DNA of 9,446 nt from Synergistales bacterium (lineage in GTDB: Bacteria; Synergistota; Synergistia; Synergistales; Thermovirgaceae): NCBI GenBank assembly GCA_018434645.1, contig JAHDOX010000127.1:1-9446 (forward strand), in the 5' to 3' direction. The position numbers were made by a program, and so were the translations under genes. Each line of letters opens with the position of its first letter. Position 1 is the first letter of the stretch. This document shows positions 1-6,386 of the stretch, piece by piece. Under the pieces are notes generated by a model. It did not search any database. It was not told the origin of the DNA and was given only the letters and a program-made list of their open reading frames with translations.

Positions 1-236
1 AATTCCTGAAATATACACAAAACATGAGATGTATAACATGGCAGCTCACAAATGCCGGGCAACTTTTAAAAAAATCGACCAGAAATCAACAGGAATTACT
101 GCAAGATATCATAGACTGTGGATTTGGGGCATCTCGAAAGGCTCGACCATATGAGAAAAGATGCGGTAGAATTCATACTTTAGGCCTGCGAAAATTTCCG
201 AGCTTTCATGGCCAACGCACACGAAAAAAGCCACAT
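1..236. other. Intergenic stretch, no gene recognised
   Basis: This is the sequence downstream of the peptidase-T-like gene, up to the left edge. It is more A/T-rich than the coding parts. Short open frames on both strands give no recognisable protein, lack a convincing ribosome binding site, and mostly overlap the end of the neighbouring gene. I see no clear hairpin terminator after that gene. On the minus strand, TTGCCC followed 18 bases later by TGTTAT (around positions 33-62) could be a weak promoter for a gene beyond the left edge. The match is poor and I do not call it. Confidence 0.5.
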
Positions 237-1349
237 CTAAGCATTCGACATAAGCATGAGTACTATCTCGGCAGCTTTCACAAGCGCAGGCACGGAAATC
301 CACTCCTCGGGCGTATGGACCTTTTCCATTCCCAGCGCCAGGTTGACGGCGGAAATTCCCTTTGAGTTCAAAATGTTCGCGTCGCTTCCACCCCCGGCGG
401 AAACAAGCTGCGGCTTTAGTCCGCACATGCGCACCGCTTCGATGGCCTTGAAGACCACGGGGTCGTCTTCACTCATCCTGTATCCCGGATAAGAAAGTTC
501 CCGCCTTTCTTCAAGGCGGCCGCCCTTTTCTTCGACGCCTTTTCGCATGGCCTGCGACATGGCCTCGACCTGGCGTTCCACTTTGGCATCTTCGAGGGAA
601 CGCGCCTCAGCTTGAATATCGACACGGTCGCAAACGATATTAGTCGCCTTGCCGCCTTTTATGACACCAATATTGGCCGTGGTTTCCGCGTCGATGCGGC
701 CCTGGGGAACATCCACGATCCCCGCTGACGCCGCCATTATGGCGCTGATACCTTCCTCCGGGGCGACACCTGCGTGGGCGGCTTTCCCGTGGACGGTCCA
801 AAAGAGCTTGTACTGGGTCGGTGCAGCTACAATGATGTGGCCTGGTTCCATGGAGCTATCCAACACGAAGGCTTGTCGAGCTTTCAGGCCCTCCGTTGCC
901 AGCGCTTTCGAGCCCAAAAGACCCTGTTCCTCAGCTACGGTAAAAATGAGTTCTAAACCTGGATGTGGCAAGGCTTTTTCAATGACAACTTCCAGGGCTT
1001 CCAGGATCGCGGCAATCCCTGCACGATCGTCGGCGCCCAGAATCGTCTGACCGTCGGAACAAATTACCCCCTCTTTTACCTGGGGGGTTACTTCCCTTTC
1101 AACGGCCACAGTATCCATATGAGCAGAAAAGGCTACCCACCCTGTAAATCCCCGCGCGGGTTCGAGTCTGGCGATGACGTTGCCGGTATTGCTTCCCGTT
1201 TTGCCGCTAGTCTCATCGACATGCACACTAAGGCCCATCTTTGAGAGCATGTCATGAAGCACTTCCGCCACGGGTTTCTCCTGGAAGGATGGTGCCTTTA
1301 TCCTGACCAATTCCAAAAAATTTCCCAGTAACCTGTTTTCGTCCACCAT
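237..1349 (-). CDS. Peptidase-T-like M20 family metallopeptidase
   Basis: A 370-residue cytoplasmic zinc-dependent aminopeptidase or deacylase of the M20 family, closest by eye to the PepT-like subgroup. The usual M20 residues are visible: SAHMDTV (metal His77, Asp79), LGADDRAG (bridging Asp107), TVAEEQG (catalytic Glu140, metal Glu141), VLDSS (metal Asp164) and KVHTPEEW (metal His345). The dimerisation/lid domain lies between about residues 180 and 290 and contains HGKAAHAG. Length is normal for the family. The frame extends upstream to 1445, but the start at 1349 is chosen because AGGAAAGGAAG lies 8 bases before that ATG and the protein then begins as its relatives do. A weak promoter candidate (TTGCAT, 18 bases, GACAAT) lies at 1386-1415. 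It probably trims short peptides to amino acids for fermentation. Exact substrate is unknown. The family call is firm and the tripeptidase specificity is not. Confidence 0.9.
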   Translation of the reverse strand: MVDENRLLGNFLELVRIKAPSFQEKPVAEVLHDMLSKMGLSVHVDETSGKTGSNTGNVIARLEPARGFTGWVAFSAHMDTVAVEREVTPQVKEGVICSDGQTILGADDRAGIAAILEALEVVIEKALPHPGLELIFTVAEEQGLLGSKALATEGLKARQAFVLDSSMEPGHIIVAAPTQYKLFWTVHGKAAHAGVAPEEGISAIMAASAGIVDVPQGRIDAETTANIGVIKGGKATNIVCDRVDIQAEARSLEDAKVERQVEAMSQAMRKGVEEKGGRLEERRELSYPGYRMSEDDPVVFKAIEAVRMCGLKPQLVSAGGGSDANILNSKGISAVNLALGMEKVHTPEEWISVPALVKAAEIVLMLMSNA

Positions 1350-1419
1350 CAATATCGCTTCCTTTCCTAAAGGCTCCTGTACACTATTGTCGCATTTGCC
1401 TGCTCTAGCATGCAAAAAA

Positions 1420-1617
1420 GATACTATGAAAGCCCTTCCTCCCATCGCAAACCTTTCACTGGAAGGGATACCGGGAATTGTCCCCGAACTGGTCTCACCA
1501 CCGCCAGGCTGCCGTTTCCACCCCAGATGTCCCAGGGCAATGGCTATCTGCAGCAGAGAAAAACCCTCATCCCTTGAAGCCGGAAAGGCACATCGCGTCG
1601 CCTGTCACCTTTATTGA
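1420..1617 (+). pseudogene. Remnant of oligopeptide/dipeptide ABC transporter ATPase (C-terminal tail only)
   Basis: On the plus strand, opposite to all other genes, a frame ending in TGA at 1615-1617 reads as the very C-terminus of an OppD/DppD-type ATPase. GIPGIVPELVSPPPGCRF is followed by HPRCPRAMAICSRE and ends HRVACHLY. This is the oligo_HPY-type tail of the family, with its conserved CRFHPRCP and second-half cysteines (known from the family). The match begins about where relatives read HPYTxxLL (here KKDTMKALPP). Nothing upstream encodes a Walker A, the signature motif or Walker B, because that sequence is replaced by the divergent start region of the peptidase-T-like gene. An ATG at 1426 exists but a free 63-residue product with this content is unlikely to function. 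I read it as the leftover end of a deleted or rearranged peptide-transport operon. Confidence 0.8.
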
Positions 1618-1644
1618 GTCTTTCTCTTTCCCTCAAGGCAAAAG

Positions 1645-1670
1645 TAAGGGGGCCCGCTGGGGCCCCCTTA
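1645..1670. terminator. GC-rich hairpin, probably a two-way terminator
   Basis: A perfect inverted repeat with arms TAAGGGGGCCC and GGGCCCCCTTA (11 bp) and a 4-base loop GCTG. It lies 24 bases past the stop of the minus-strand cyclodeaminase gene and 28 bases past the stop of the plus-strand ATPase remnant, so it serves converging transcription. The minus-strand side is followed by CTTTTGCC and the plus-strand side by TTCTCTC. Neither tract is a strong T-run, but the stem is very stable. Confidence 0.8.
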
Positions 1671-1693
1671 TTCTCTCGCCCCTTTTGACGAAG

Positions 1694-2677
1694 CTAAATC
1701 TGAACTACCCTGCCTGCCCCTTTTTCGACCGCCCTCCTGTAAATAAGGTCCGCAGCAAGAACATCGTGGCTGGCGATCCCCATGAGCACGGCTCCCCTGC
1801 GCCCCTTTCGGGGCGAAGAGACCCTTCCGGCACAAAGATCTCCCATGTCTCCCAGTATATCTTCTTCTCCGGGATAGCCCTTCTGGAAATAGGCTCCCTG
1901 TTCCTGAGTCCAAAGGTACTGGTTTTTGTCATCGCAGACGAAGGCTTCAGCCTTTGACATGACTTCGGCATCAAAGGCGGAGTCATAATCCACGGCGATG
2001 GCCAGGCAATCCCTTTTAAGCTACTCTGACTTCACAAACCGCTCGGGGTCGGCCACTATCGGCGTGCATGTGACGACCACGTCGGCACCATCGACTGCTT
2101 CCTGAACGCTGCGGCATGGAAGGACATTTATACCGGGCAGGTCTTTTTCTATCAGGCTCTTGTATTTTCCCAACTGCTGCGTGTAGACGTCATAGGCCTT
2201 TACCACCCTGAGGCCGGGCAGCGCTTTGGCCAAAGCTACAGTATTGGTCCTGCCTTGGACGCCCAGGCCTATAACAGCAAGTGTCCCGGCATCGGGGTCC
2301 GCCATGTGCCTTGCGCACACGCCAGTGGCGGCTCCGGTCCTCCAGGCGGTTATCCAATTGGCGTCCATGATCGACTTGACGATACCGGTTTCGGCTTCGT
2401 TGAGGCACATAATGCCGTTAATATAGGGAAGACCCTTCGCCTGGTTGGAGGGATAACCCGAAACCCACTTGATTCCTGCAACATCCGCGTCAGCCCCCAC
2501 AAAACATGGCATAGCGTGGATAAAACAGTCTTTTCTCGGGTGAATTCCTATCTTTGCCGGAAGCTCAACCTTGCCTTCTCCTTTAAGCCTGAAACCTTTC
2601 TCCACCACATCCATCACTTCCGTTACGGAAATGCCGAGTGCATCGATTTCCTCAAACGACAAGATTCTTATTTCCAT
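1694..2677 (-). pseudogene. Ornithine cyclodeaminase/mu-crystallin family gene split by an in-frame TAG
   Basis: The gene encodes an NAD(P)-dependent enzyme of the ornithine cyclodeaminase, archaeal alanine dehydrogenase and mu-crystallin family. Residues 1-218 run from ATG at 2677 (AAGGAGGT 7 bases upstream, a near-perfect ribosome binding site) to a TAG at 2021-2023. The same frame continues after it with LKRDCLAIAVDYDS and the rest of the C-terminus to a TAG at 1694-1696. Read through, the protein is 327 residues, normal for the family. Visible motifs are GIKWVSGYP (Lys70), AWRTGAATG (Arg113), the dinucleotide fold VIGLGVQGR (136-143) and, after the stop, VDYDS, whose Asp230 aligns with the catalytic Asp known in ornithine cyclodeaminase. 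The truncated 218-residue product would lack this Asp. Many relatives carry Trp where the stop falls, so a TGG-to-TAG change is the simplest cause. It lies 88 bases after panF, probably as the last gene of that operon. Substrate cannot be told from sequence. Confidence 0.85.
2021..2023 (-). other. In-frame amber codon inside the cyclodeaminase gene
   Basis: The minus-strand codons read GTG AAG TCA GAG TAG CTT AAA AGG. The frame is identical before and after the TAG, and family homology continues on both sides without gap or frameshift. The next possible start in frame (GTG at 1993) has no ribosome binding site, so an independently made C-terminal half is unlikely. Confidence 0.9.
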
Positions 2678-2765
2678 GATTCTGACCTCCTTTTTTGGGT
2701 GGCTCATGCTCCCGGAACTGTTTCATACAAATACAGGTGCTATGCAAGTCGTTACTATCACGTAT

Positions 2766-4232
2766 TCACGCCTTGAAGAAAGTGTCCAGTACCTCTTTTT
2801 TCGGAGCCGGAGTCAAAAAACTGACAACCACCAATACCATAAAAGACAAGACAATGGCCGGTACTATTGCGTTTACCCTGGGGCTTATGAAAACGATACC
2901 GAATTGGTTGAAAACGATGAACGAAACAATTCCTGTTATCATCGAAGCGATTACTCCCGAGGCGTTTGCGCGTTTCCAGTATAACCCCAGGATTGTAGGC
3001 CACAAAAAGGCCGCCTCGAGCCCCCCGAAGGCGAAGAGATTTATCCATATGAGCAGTGGGGGAGGATTCAGGGAAACAAGCAAAACCACGCCCCCTAGAA
3101 TGGCCGTAGCGGCGATGCTTATATTGGAAAGCGTTTTCCTCCCTGCATTCGGATTTACGTAGTTAAGGTAGATGTCCTTTACTACCGCGGCTGAGGCCAG
3201 GATAAGCTGGGAGTCGATGGTGGACATTATAGCGGCCACCGGACCCGCAAGGAAAAGTCCTGCAAAAACCGGAGGCATGATCTGGAGCACCATCGTGGGA
3301 AGCACTCTGTCTCCCACTTCCAGTCCTGGAACAATAGCCTGGCCGACGGCCCCGGCAAAATGCATGACAAGAATCAAAAACCCCAACGCGAAGGTTGAAC
3401 AAATAATGCCCAGGTGCAGGGACCTTGAATCCTTGTAGGCCATACAACGTACCGCCGATTGGGGAAGGCCTACAACTGCGAACCCGACGAGCACCCAGAA
3501 GGAGAGAATAAAGGGCTTGGCTATAAAGTTGCCGGAACCGAAAGGCGTTATAAGTCCGGGGTCGATTTCCTTGAGTTTCATTATGATGTTGTGCATTCCG
3601 CCCCCGGTGTTAAGTATGCCAAAGAGAATGAAAAAACCGCCGATGAACATCACTATTCCCTGAATGGCATCGGTAAGGGCCACAGCTCTGAACCCGCCTA
3701 CCGTTGTGTAAATCACTACCGTAAGGGCAAAAATAACAAGGCCCCATCGATAGGAAACTCCGGTTATAACCTCAAAAAGACGGGCGCCCCCTATGAACTG
3801 GGCGCTCATGGCCGCGACGAAGAAGGCGAGAACGGAAACCGATCCGAGAAGGACCACCAGTTTGCTTTCATACCGATGGCGAAGGAAGTCGTTCAGTGTT
3901 ACGGCATTTATCCGCCGTCCCACTATGGCAAATTTCTTCCCCAAAACAGCCAGAGTCAAAAAAGCGGTGGGCAATTGGATCATCGCAAGGAAAACCCAAC
4001 CGAGGCCGAATTTGTACGCCGCGCCGGGCCCGCCGACATAACTGCTGGCGCTTACATAGGTCGCAACGAGAGTCATGGCAAGGACAAACCATCCGAAGGA
4101 ACGACTCCCTATAAAGTACTCCTCCATGAAGTCAGGTCCCTTTCTCCTTCGAAGACCACCGGCGATGAAGCCTATGCCGAAGACAAGGGCAAGGTATACG
4201 AAAACCGGTATTGCAACGGCCCAGTTTGTCAT
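2766..4232 (-). CDS. panF: Sodium/pantothenate symporter (SSS family)
   Basis: A 488-residue inner-membrane protein of the sodium:solute symporter family. It most resembles PanF, which imports pantothenate together with sodium ions. It is hydrophobic throughout, with about 12-13 membrane segments. PanF-like stretches include EYFIGSRSFGWFVLAMTL (38-55), SSYVGGPGAAYKFGLGW (63-79), RRINAVTLNDFLRHRYES (106-123) and, later, GPVAAIMSTIDSQL, a part of the SSS core linked to sodium binding. The start at 4232 overlaps the stop of yhdT in ATGA and has GGAGGTGA 6 bases upstream, so the two are translationally coupled. The yhdT-panF pair is the same as in Escherichia coli, which strongly supports the family call. 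Because the operon also holds an M20 deacylase and a cyclodeaminase relative, the true cargo might be another small amide or amino-acid derivative rather than pantothenate. That part is inference. Confidence 0.9.
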   Translation of the reverse strand: MTNWAVAIPVFVYLALVFGIGFIAGGLRRRKGPDFMEEYFIGSRSFGWFVLAMTLVATYVSASSYVGGPGAAYKFGLGWVFLAMIQLPTAFLTLAVLGKKFAIVGRRINAVTLNDFLRHRYESKLVVLLGSVSVLAFFVAAMSAQFIGGARLFEVITGVSYRWGLVIFALTVVIYTTVGGFRAVALTDAIQGIVMFIGGFFILFGILNTGGGMHNIIMKLKEIDPGLITPFGSGNFIAKPFILSFWVLVGFAVVGLPQSAVRCMAYKDSRSLHLGIICSTFALGFLILVMHFAGAVGQAIVPGLEVGDRVLPTMVLQIMPPVFAGLFLAGPVAAIMSTIDSQLILASAAVVKDIYLNYVNPNAGRKTLSNISIAATAILGGVVLLVSLNPPPLLIWINLFAFGGLEAAFLWPTILGLYWKRANASGVIASMITGIVSFIVFNQFGIVFISPRVNAIVPAIVLSFMVLVVVSFLTPAPKKEVLDTFFKA

Positions 4233-4504
4233 GCTGCTTCACCTCCGGATTCGGTACCCCCATCATCATCGATAGGAATATCCTTGAAGAAAAAACGCAC
4301 CACGACCCAGGTAACCAAAAGAAAGGCTACAAACCCGGCTACACAGCTCCAGAAAAACCATGCAGGAAGCCCCATTACGAAGGTGTATTCGTCCGGATCA
4401 CCCGATCCGAGGCCATATCCGAAGCCATACCACCAAATAAAGTAAGCGATAAAAAGCCCTACACCCCATAATGCTTCCTTTGACGCCTGAGCAAAACGGT
4501 CCAT
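4229..4504 (-). CDS. yhdT: YhdT family small membrane protein (DUF997)
   Basis: A 91-residue protein with two membrane segments, about residues 13-33 and 49-73, and a charged C-terminal tail beginning FFKDIPIDDD. The N-terminal FAQASKEALWGVGL and the KDIP-acidic tail are the landmarks of YhdT, a small protein of unknown biochemical role encoded directly before panF in many bacteria. GGAGGTGA lies 8 bases before the ATG. Its last four bases are shared with the panF start, so the two proteins are probably made in step and may act together, with YhdT as an accessory subunit of the symporter. That partnership is inferred from conserved gene order. The function itself is not known to me. Confidence 0.88.
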   Translation of the reverse strand: MDRFAQASKEALWGVGLFIAYFIWWYGFGYGLGSGDPDEYTFVMGLPAWFFWSCVAGFVAFLLVTWVVVRFFFKDIPIDDDGGTESGGEAA

Positions 4505-4619
4505 TTACCTTGTCACCTCCATGTTTTTACACTGGTTCCGATACAAATATTAAAGACACAAGCCGAGGAAAAATCCGAAACTTTTATCGAAGAGGCCGTC
4601 GTTTTTAGCCGTTACAGCT

Positions 4620-5852
4620 TTACTCCGCCTCCTCCGAAAGATAAACCACGGCCGTTGTCGCAAAGATGCGGGCTGCTTCGACAAGTTCGTCAATGTCCAC
4701 GTATTCGTTTGCCTGATGCGGTACATCTCTTTTCCCGGCACCCGTGGTAACAAGGGGGATACCTTTCCAAGCATATAGAAACGTACCATCCGTAGCACCG
4801 GGCACGCCATCATACACGGGATGTTTTCCGGTAACCACCTGATAGGCGGTCGAAGCCGCACGAACAATCGGCTCGTTTTTTTCCGTTTTTGTGCATGGTC
4901 TTTCCTCGATAAACTCTAGCGACATTTTTACTTTCCCATCCTTACGCGCAACTTCTTCTTTCAAGGAAAGCAGGGCTTCTTTAAGCGCCTGGTGATCCTG
5001 CGCTGGAATGGTCCGGATATCCAGTCCCACCAGGGACTGCCGTGGGATGACGTTGAGCTGCCCCCGTCCAGACGAGGGCGAATGAACCATGGTAGGTGTT
5101 ATGCTGGGCAAACCGAGGTATTCATCCTCTCCATGGATCCTTATCTCCTTTCCCGCTACTTCCCTGAGGGCGCAGATAAATTCAGCCATGGCCCAATTGG
5201 GGTTGACGCCCGAAAAGGGCATGGCCCCATGGGCCATCTTGCCTTCCGTTTCCAGAATTGCGCGAAGTGCCCCTTTCTGGCTTATGCATATCCTGTTTTC
5301 CTGAGGTTCACAGATGACGGCAGCATCTACCGAATCGGCCCAACCCCTTCTTATGAAATGCTTGATCCCTTCCATCATCCCCTCTTCGTCGACGGGGATA
5401 CAAAGCATAACGCGCCCTTTGAAAGGGACTCGGGAATTCTTCAACGCTTTTGCTGCAAAGATCATTGCGGCGAGGTTCCCTTTCGTGTCGCAGGCACCAC
5501 GCCCGTAGATCCTGCCTTCTTTCAGCTCTCCGCCGAAGGGATCGACTTCCCATTCATCGGGGTCCCCCTCGGTTACCACGTCGGTATGCCCTTCGAAAAG
5601 TATTGTTTTCCCGGGTTCATTACCCGCTATCGTCGCTATCACGTTGGGCCTTCCGGGAGAAACTTCCTCAATTGCCACCGAAAAACCCCACTCTCTCAGC
5701 CTTGAAGCCAAAAAAAGTGCCACTTTCTCCTCGTTAGCACCTTCGGTTTCCGGATCAAATACACTGCGAATCCGAACAAGTTCCCTTGTCATATCTACAA
5801 GACCGTTTACATCCAGACAAGAAAGCACCCGTTCCCATAGTGTTTCCGACAT
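4620..5852 (-). CDS. M20 family deacylase (ArgE/DapE-like)
   Basis: A 410-residue cytoplasmic metallohydrolase of the ArgE/DapE/carboxypeptidase G2 branch of M20, which removes acyl groups from amino acids or cleaves related amides. Expected residues are all present: FEGHTDVV (metal His89, Asp91), GRGACDTKGN (bridging Asp122), PVDEEG (catalytic Glu156, metal Glu157), ICEPQ (metal Glu182), MAHGAMP (dimer-domain His208) and DVPHQANEY (metal His379). Length is typical. AAAGGAG lies 11 bases before the ATG at 5852. A GTG at 5858, in frame and 5 bases from the same site, is an equally reasonable start, giving two extra residues. It is the first gene of a unit with yhdT 115 bases downstream, then panF and the split cyclodeaminase gene, with no hairpin between them. 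The context suggests that it hydrolyses whatever the symporter brings in. The substrate cannot be named from the sequence. Confidence 0.9.
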   Translation of the reverse strand: MSETLWERVLSCLDVNGLVDMTRELVRIRSVFDPETEGANEEKVALFLASRLREWGFSVAIEEVSPGRPNVIATIAGNEPGKTILFEGHTDVVTEGDPDEWEVDPFGGELKEGRIYGRGACDTKGNLAAMIFAAKALKNSRVPFKGRVMLCIPVDEEGMMEGIKHFIRRGWADSVDAAVICEPQENRICISQKGALRAILETEGKMAHGAMPFSGVNPNWAMAEFICALREVAGKEIRIHGEDEYLGLPSITPTMVHSPSSGRGQLNVIPRQSLVGLDIRTIPAQDHQALKEALLSLKEEVARKDGKVKMSLEFIEERPCTKTEKNEPIVRAASTAYQVVTGKHPVYDGVPGATDGTFLYAWKGIPLVTTGAGKRDVPHQANEYVDIDELVEAARIFATTAVVYLSEEAE

Positions 5853-5897
5853 TTTCACCAATGCTCCTTTCGATCGATAATTCCTGCTCTTTAAGGA

Positions 5898-5945
5898 GGT
5901 CAAAGCGCATAAACTTTCGAACAGATCTTTGACCCAAATATTATA
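5898..5945 (-). promoter_or_regulatory. Candidate promoter and inverted repeat before the M20-yhdT-panF operon
   Basis: On the minus strand a perfect TATAAT lies at 5945-5940, just past the upstream terminator hairpin. I see no good -35 element, because that position falls inside the hairpin. If it is a -10 box, transcription would begin near 5933, exactly where the inverted repeat GGTCAAAG (5934-5927) and CTTTGACC (5905-5898) starts. The 8-bp arms are perfect and separated by 21 bases. The repeat could be a repressor site over the transcription start or a hairpin at the 5' end of the mRNA. Neither is proven. Confidence 0.35.
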
Positions 5946-5947
5946 TT

Positions 5948-5979
5948 AAGCGGAGCCGGTCAGATTCCCGGCTCCGCTT
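5948..5979 (-). terminator. Hairpin terminator after rubredoxin
   Basis: Perfect 12-bp arms AAGCGGAGCCGG and CCGGCTCCGCTT flank an 8-base loop. On the minus strand the stem is followed by AATATAATATTT, a U-rich tail. It lies about 70 bases past the rubredoxin stop and separates the AOR-rubredoxin unit from the M20-yhdT-panF operon. Confidence 0.85.
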
Positions 5980-6047
5980 GGGTCACACTTATTTTTAGCA
6001 GTCGGCTATTTCAAAAAACCTTTTATCTTCATAAACCAAAGGTCGTG

Positions 6048-6236
6048 TCAATCTCTTATTTCCGTTCCAAATCTCAGGGGTTTGAACAAATCTTTGCCGA
6101 CTCCACACTCGGGGCACATCCATTCTTCTGGCAAATCCTCGAAAGGCGTAGTCCCTGGTTCTATCCCCTGTTCTGGATCCCCTTTTTGAGGGTCGTAAAC
6201 ATAGCCGCACACGGAACAGACATACTTAGTTTTCAT
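6048..6236 (-). CDS. Rubredoxin
   Basis: A 62-residue rubredoxin, a small cytoplasmic one-electron carrier with a single iron held by four cysteines. The two knuckles are YVCSVCGYVYDP (Cys7, Cys10) and WMCPECGVGKDLF (Cys41, Cys44). The usual PEQGIEPGTTPFEDLPEEW spans the middle. It is about 8 residues longer than the common 52-55, ending in RFGTEIRD after the normal last Phe. The ATG at 6236 gives the standard N-terminus, but AAAGGGG is about 17 bases upstream, which is far. An in-frame TTG at 6245 sits 8 bases from it and could be the real start. The AOR gene ends 150 bases upstream on the same strand, and no terminator lies between them, so the two may share a transcript and electrons. Rubredoxin may alternatively serve oxygen or peroxide defence in this anaerobe. 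Confidence 0.93.
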   Translation of the reverse strand: MKTKYVCSVCGYVYDPQKGDPEQGIEPGTTPFEDLPEEWMCPECGVGKDLFKPLRFGTEIRD

Positions 6237-6368
6237 AGGTGACAATCGACCCACCCCTTTCTCCCGGAAGAAACGCCCTAAAGCCTTCCCTTCCTATTTC
6301 CCTTACTTTACCATAGCATACCGGCACACAACCAGCCTTGATCGACTCCGATTCCGCAATTACTCCGC

Positions 6369-6384
6369 GAATTCTCGAGAATTC
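6369..6384. repeat. Perfect 16-bp palindrome after the AOR stop codon
   Basis: GAATTCTCGAGAATTC is identical to its own reverse complement: two EcoRI sites around an XhoI site. It starts two bases beyond the AOR stop codon (6387-6389). As RNA it would make only a weak 6-bp A/U-rich stem, so it is a poor terminator. As DNA it could be a binding site for a dimeric regulator of the rubredoxin gene downstream. Function unknown. Confidence 0.6.
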
Positions 6385-6386
6385 AG

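Noticed and set aside
24..365. Small plus-strand gene at the left edge
   Set aside because: The predicted protein is not recognisable, overlaps the end of the peptidase-T-like gene and has no ribosome binding site.
1420..1617. The plus-strand ATPase fragment as a functional small protein
   Set aside because: It contains only the C-terminal tail domain, lacks the ATP-binding core, and has no ribosome binding site before the ATG at 1426.
2021..2023. Amber codon read as pyrrolysine
   Set aside because: Ornithine cyclodeaminase-type proteins are not known pyrrolysine proteins, and TAG is also the ordinary stop of at least three genes here (237-239, 1694-1696, 8368-8370), so it is not a rare reserved codon. 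A pylTSBCD set elsewhere in the genome would be needed to reopen this.
3459..4445. Long plus-strand open frame (328 codons) opposite panF and yhdT
   Set aside because: It is antisense to clearly recognised membrane-protein genes, its product is a low-complexity hydrophilic sequence with no family resemblance, and it has no convincing ribosome binding site.
4992..5705. Plus-strand open frame (237 codons) opposite the M20 deacylase
   Set aside because: It lies fully inside a gene with all catalytic motifs intact on the other strand and resembles nothing known. It is a by-product of codon composition.
5874..5903. Promoter TTGACC - 18 bases - TATCGA before the M20 gene
   Set aside because: Transcription would begin about 7 bases past the -10 box, inside the ribosome binding site of the gene, and the -10 box matches at only 3 of 6 positions.
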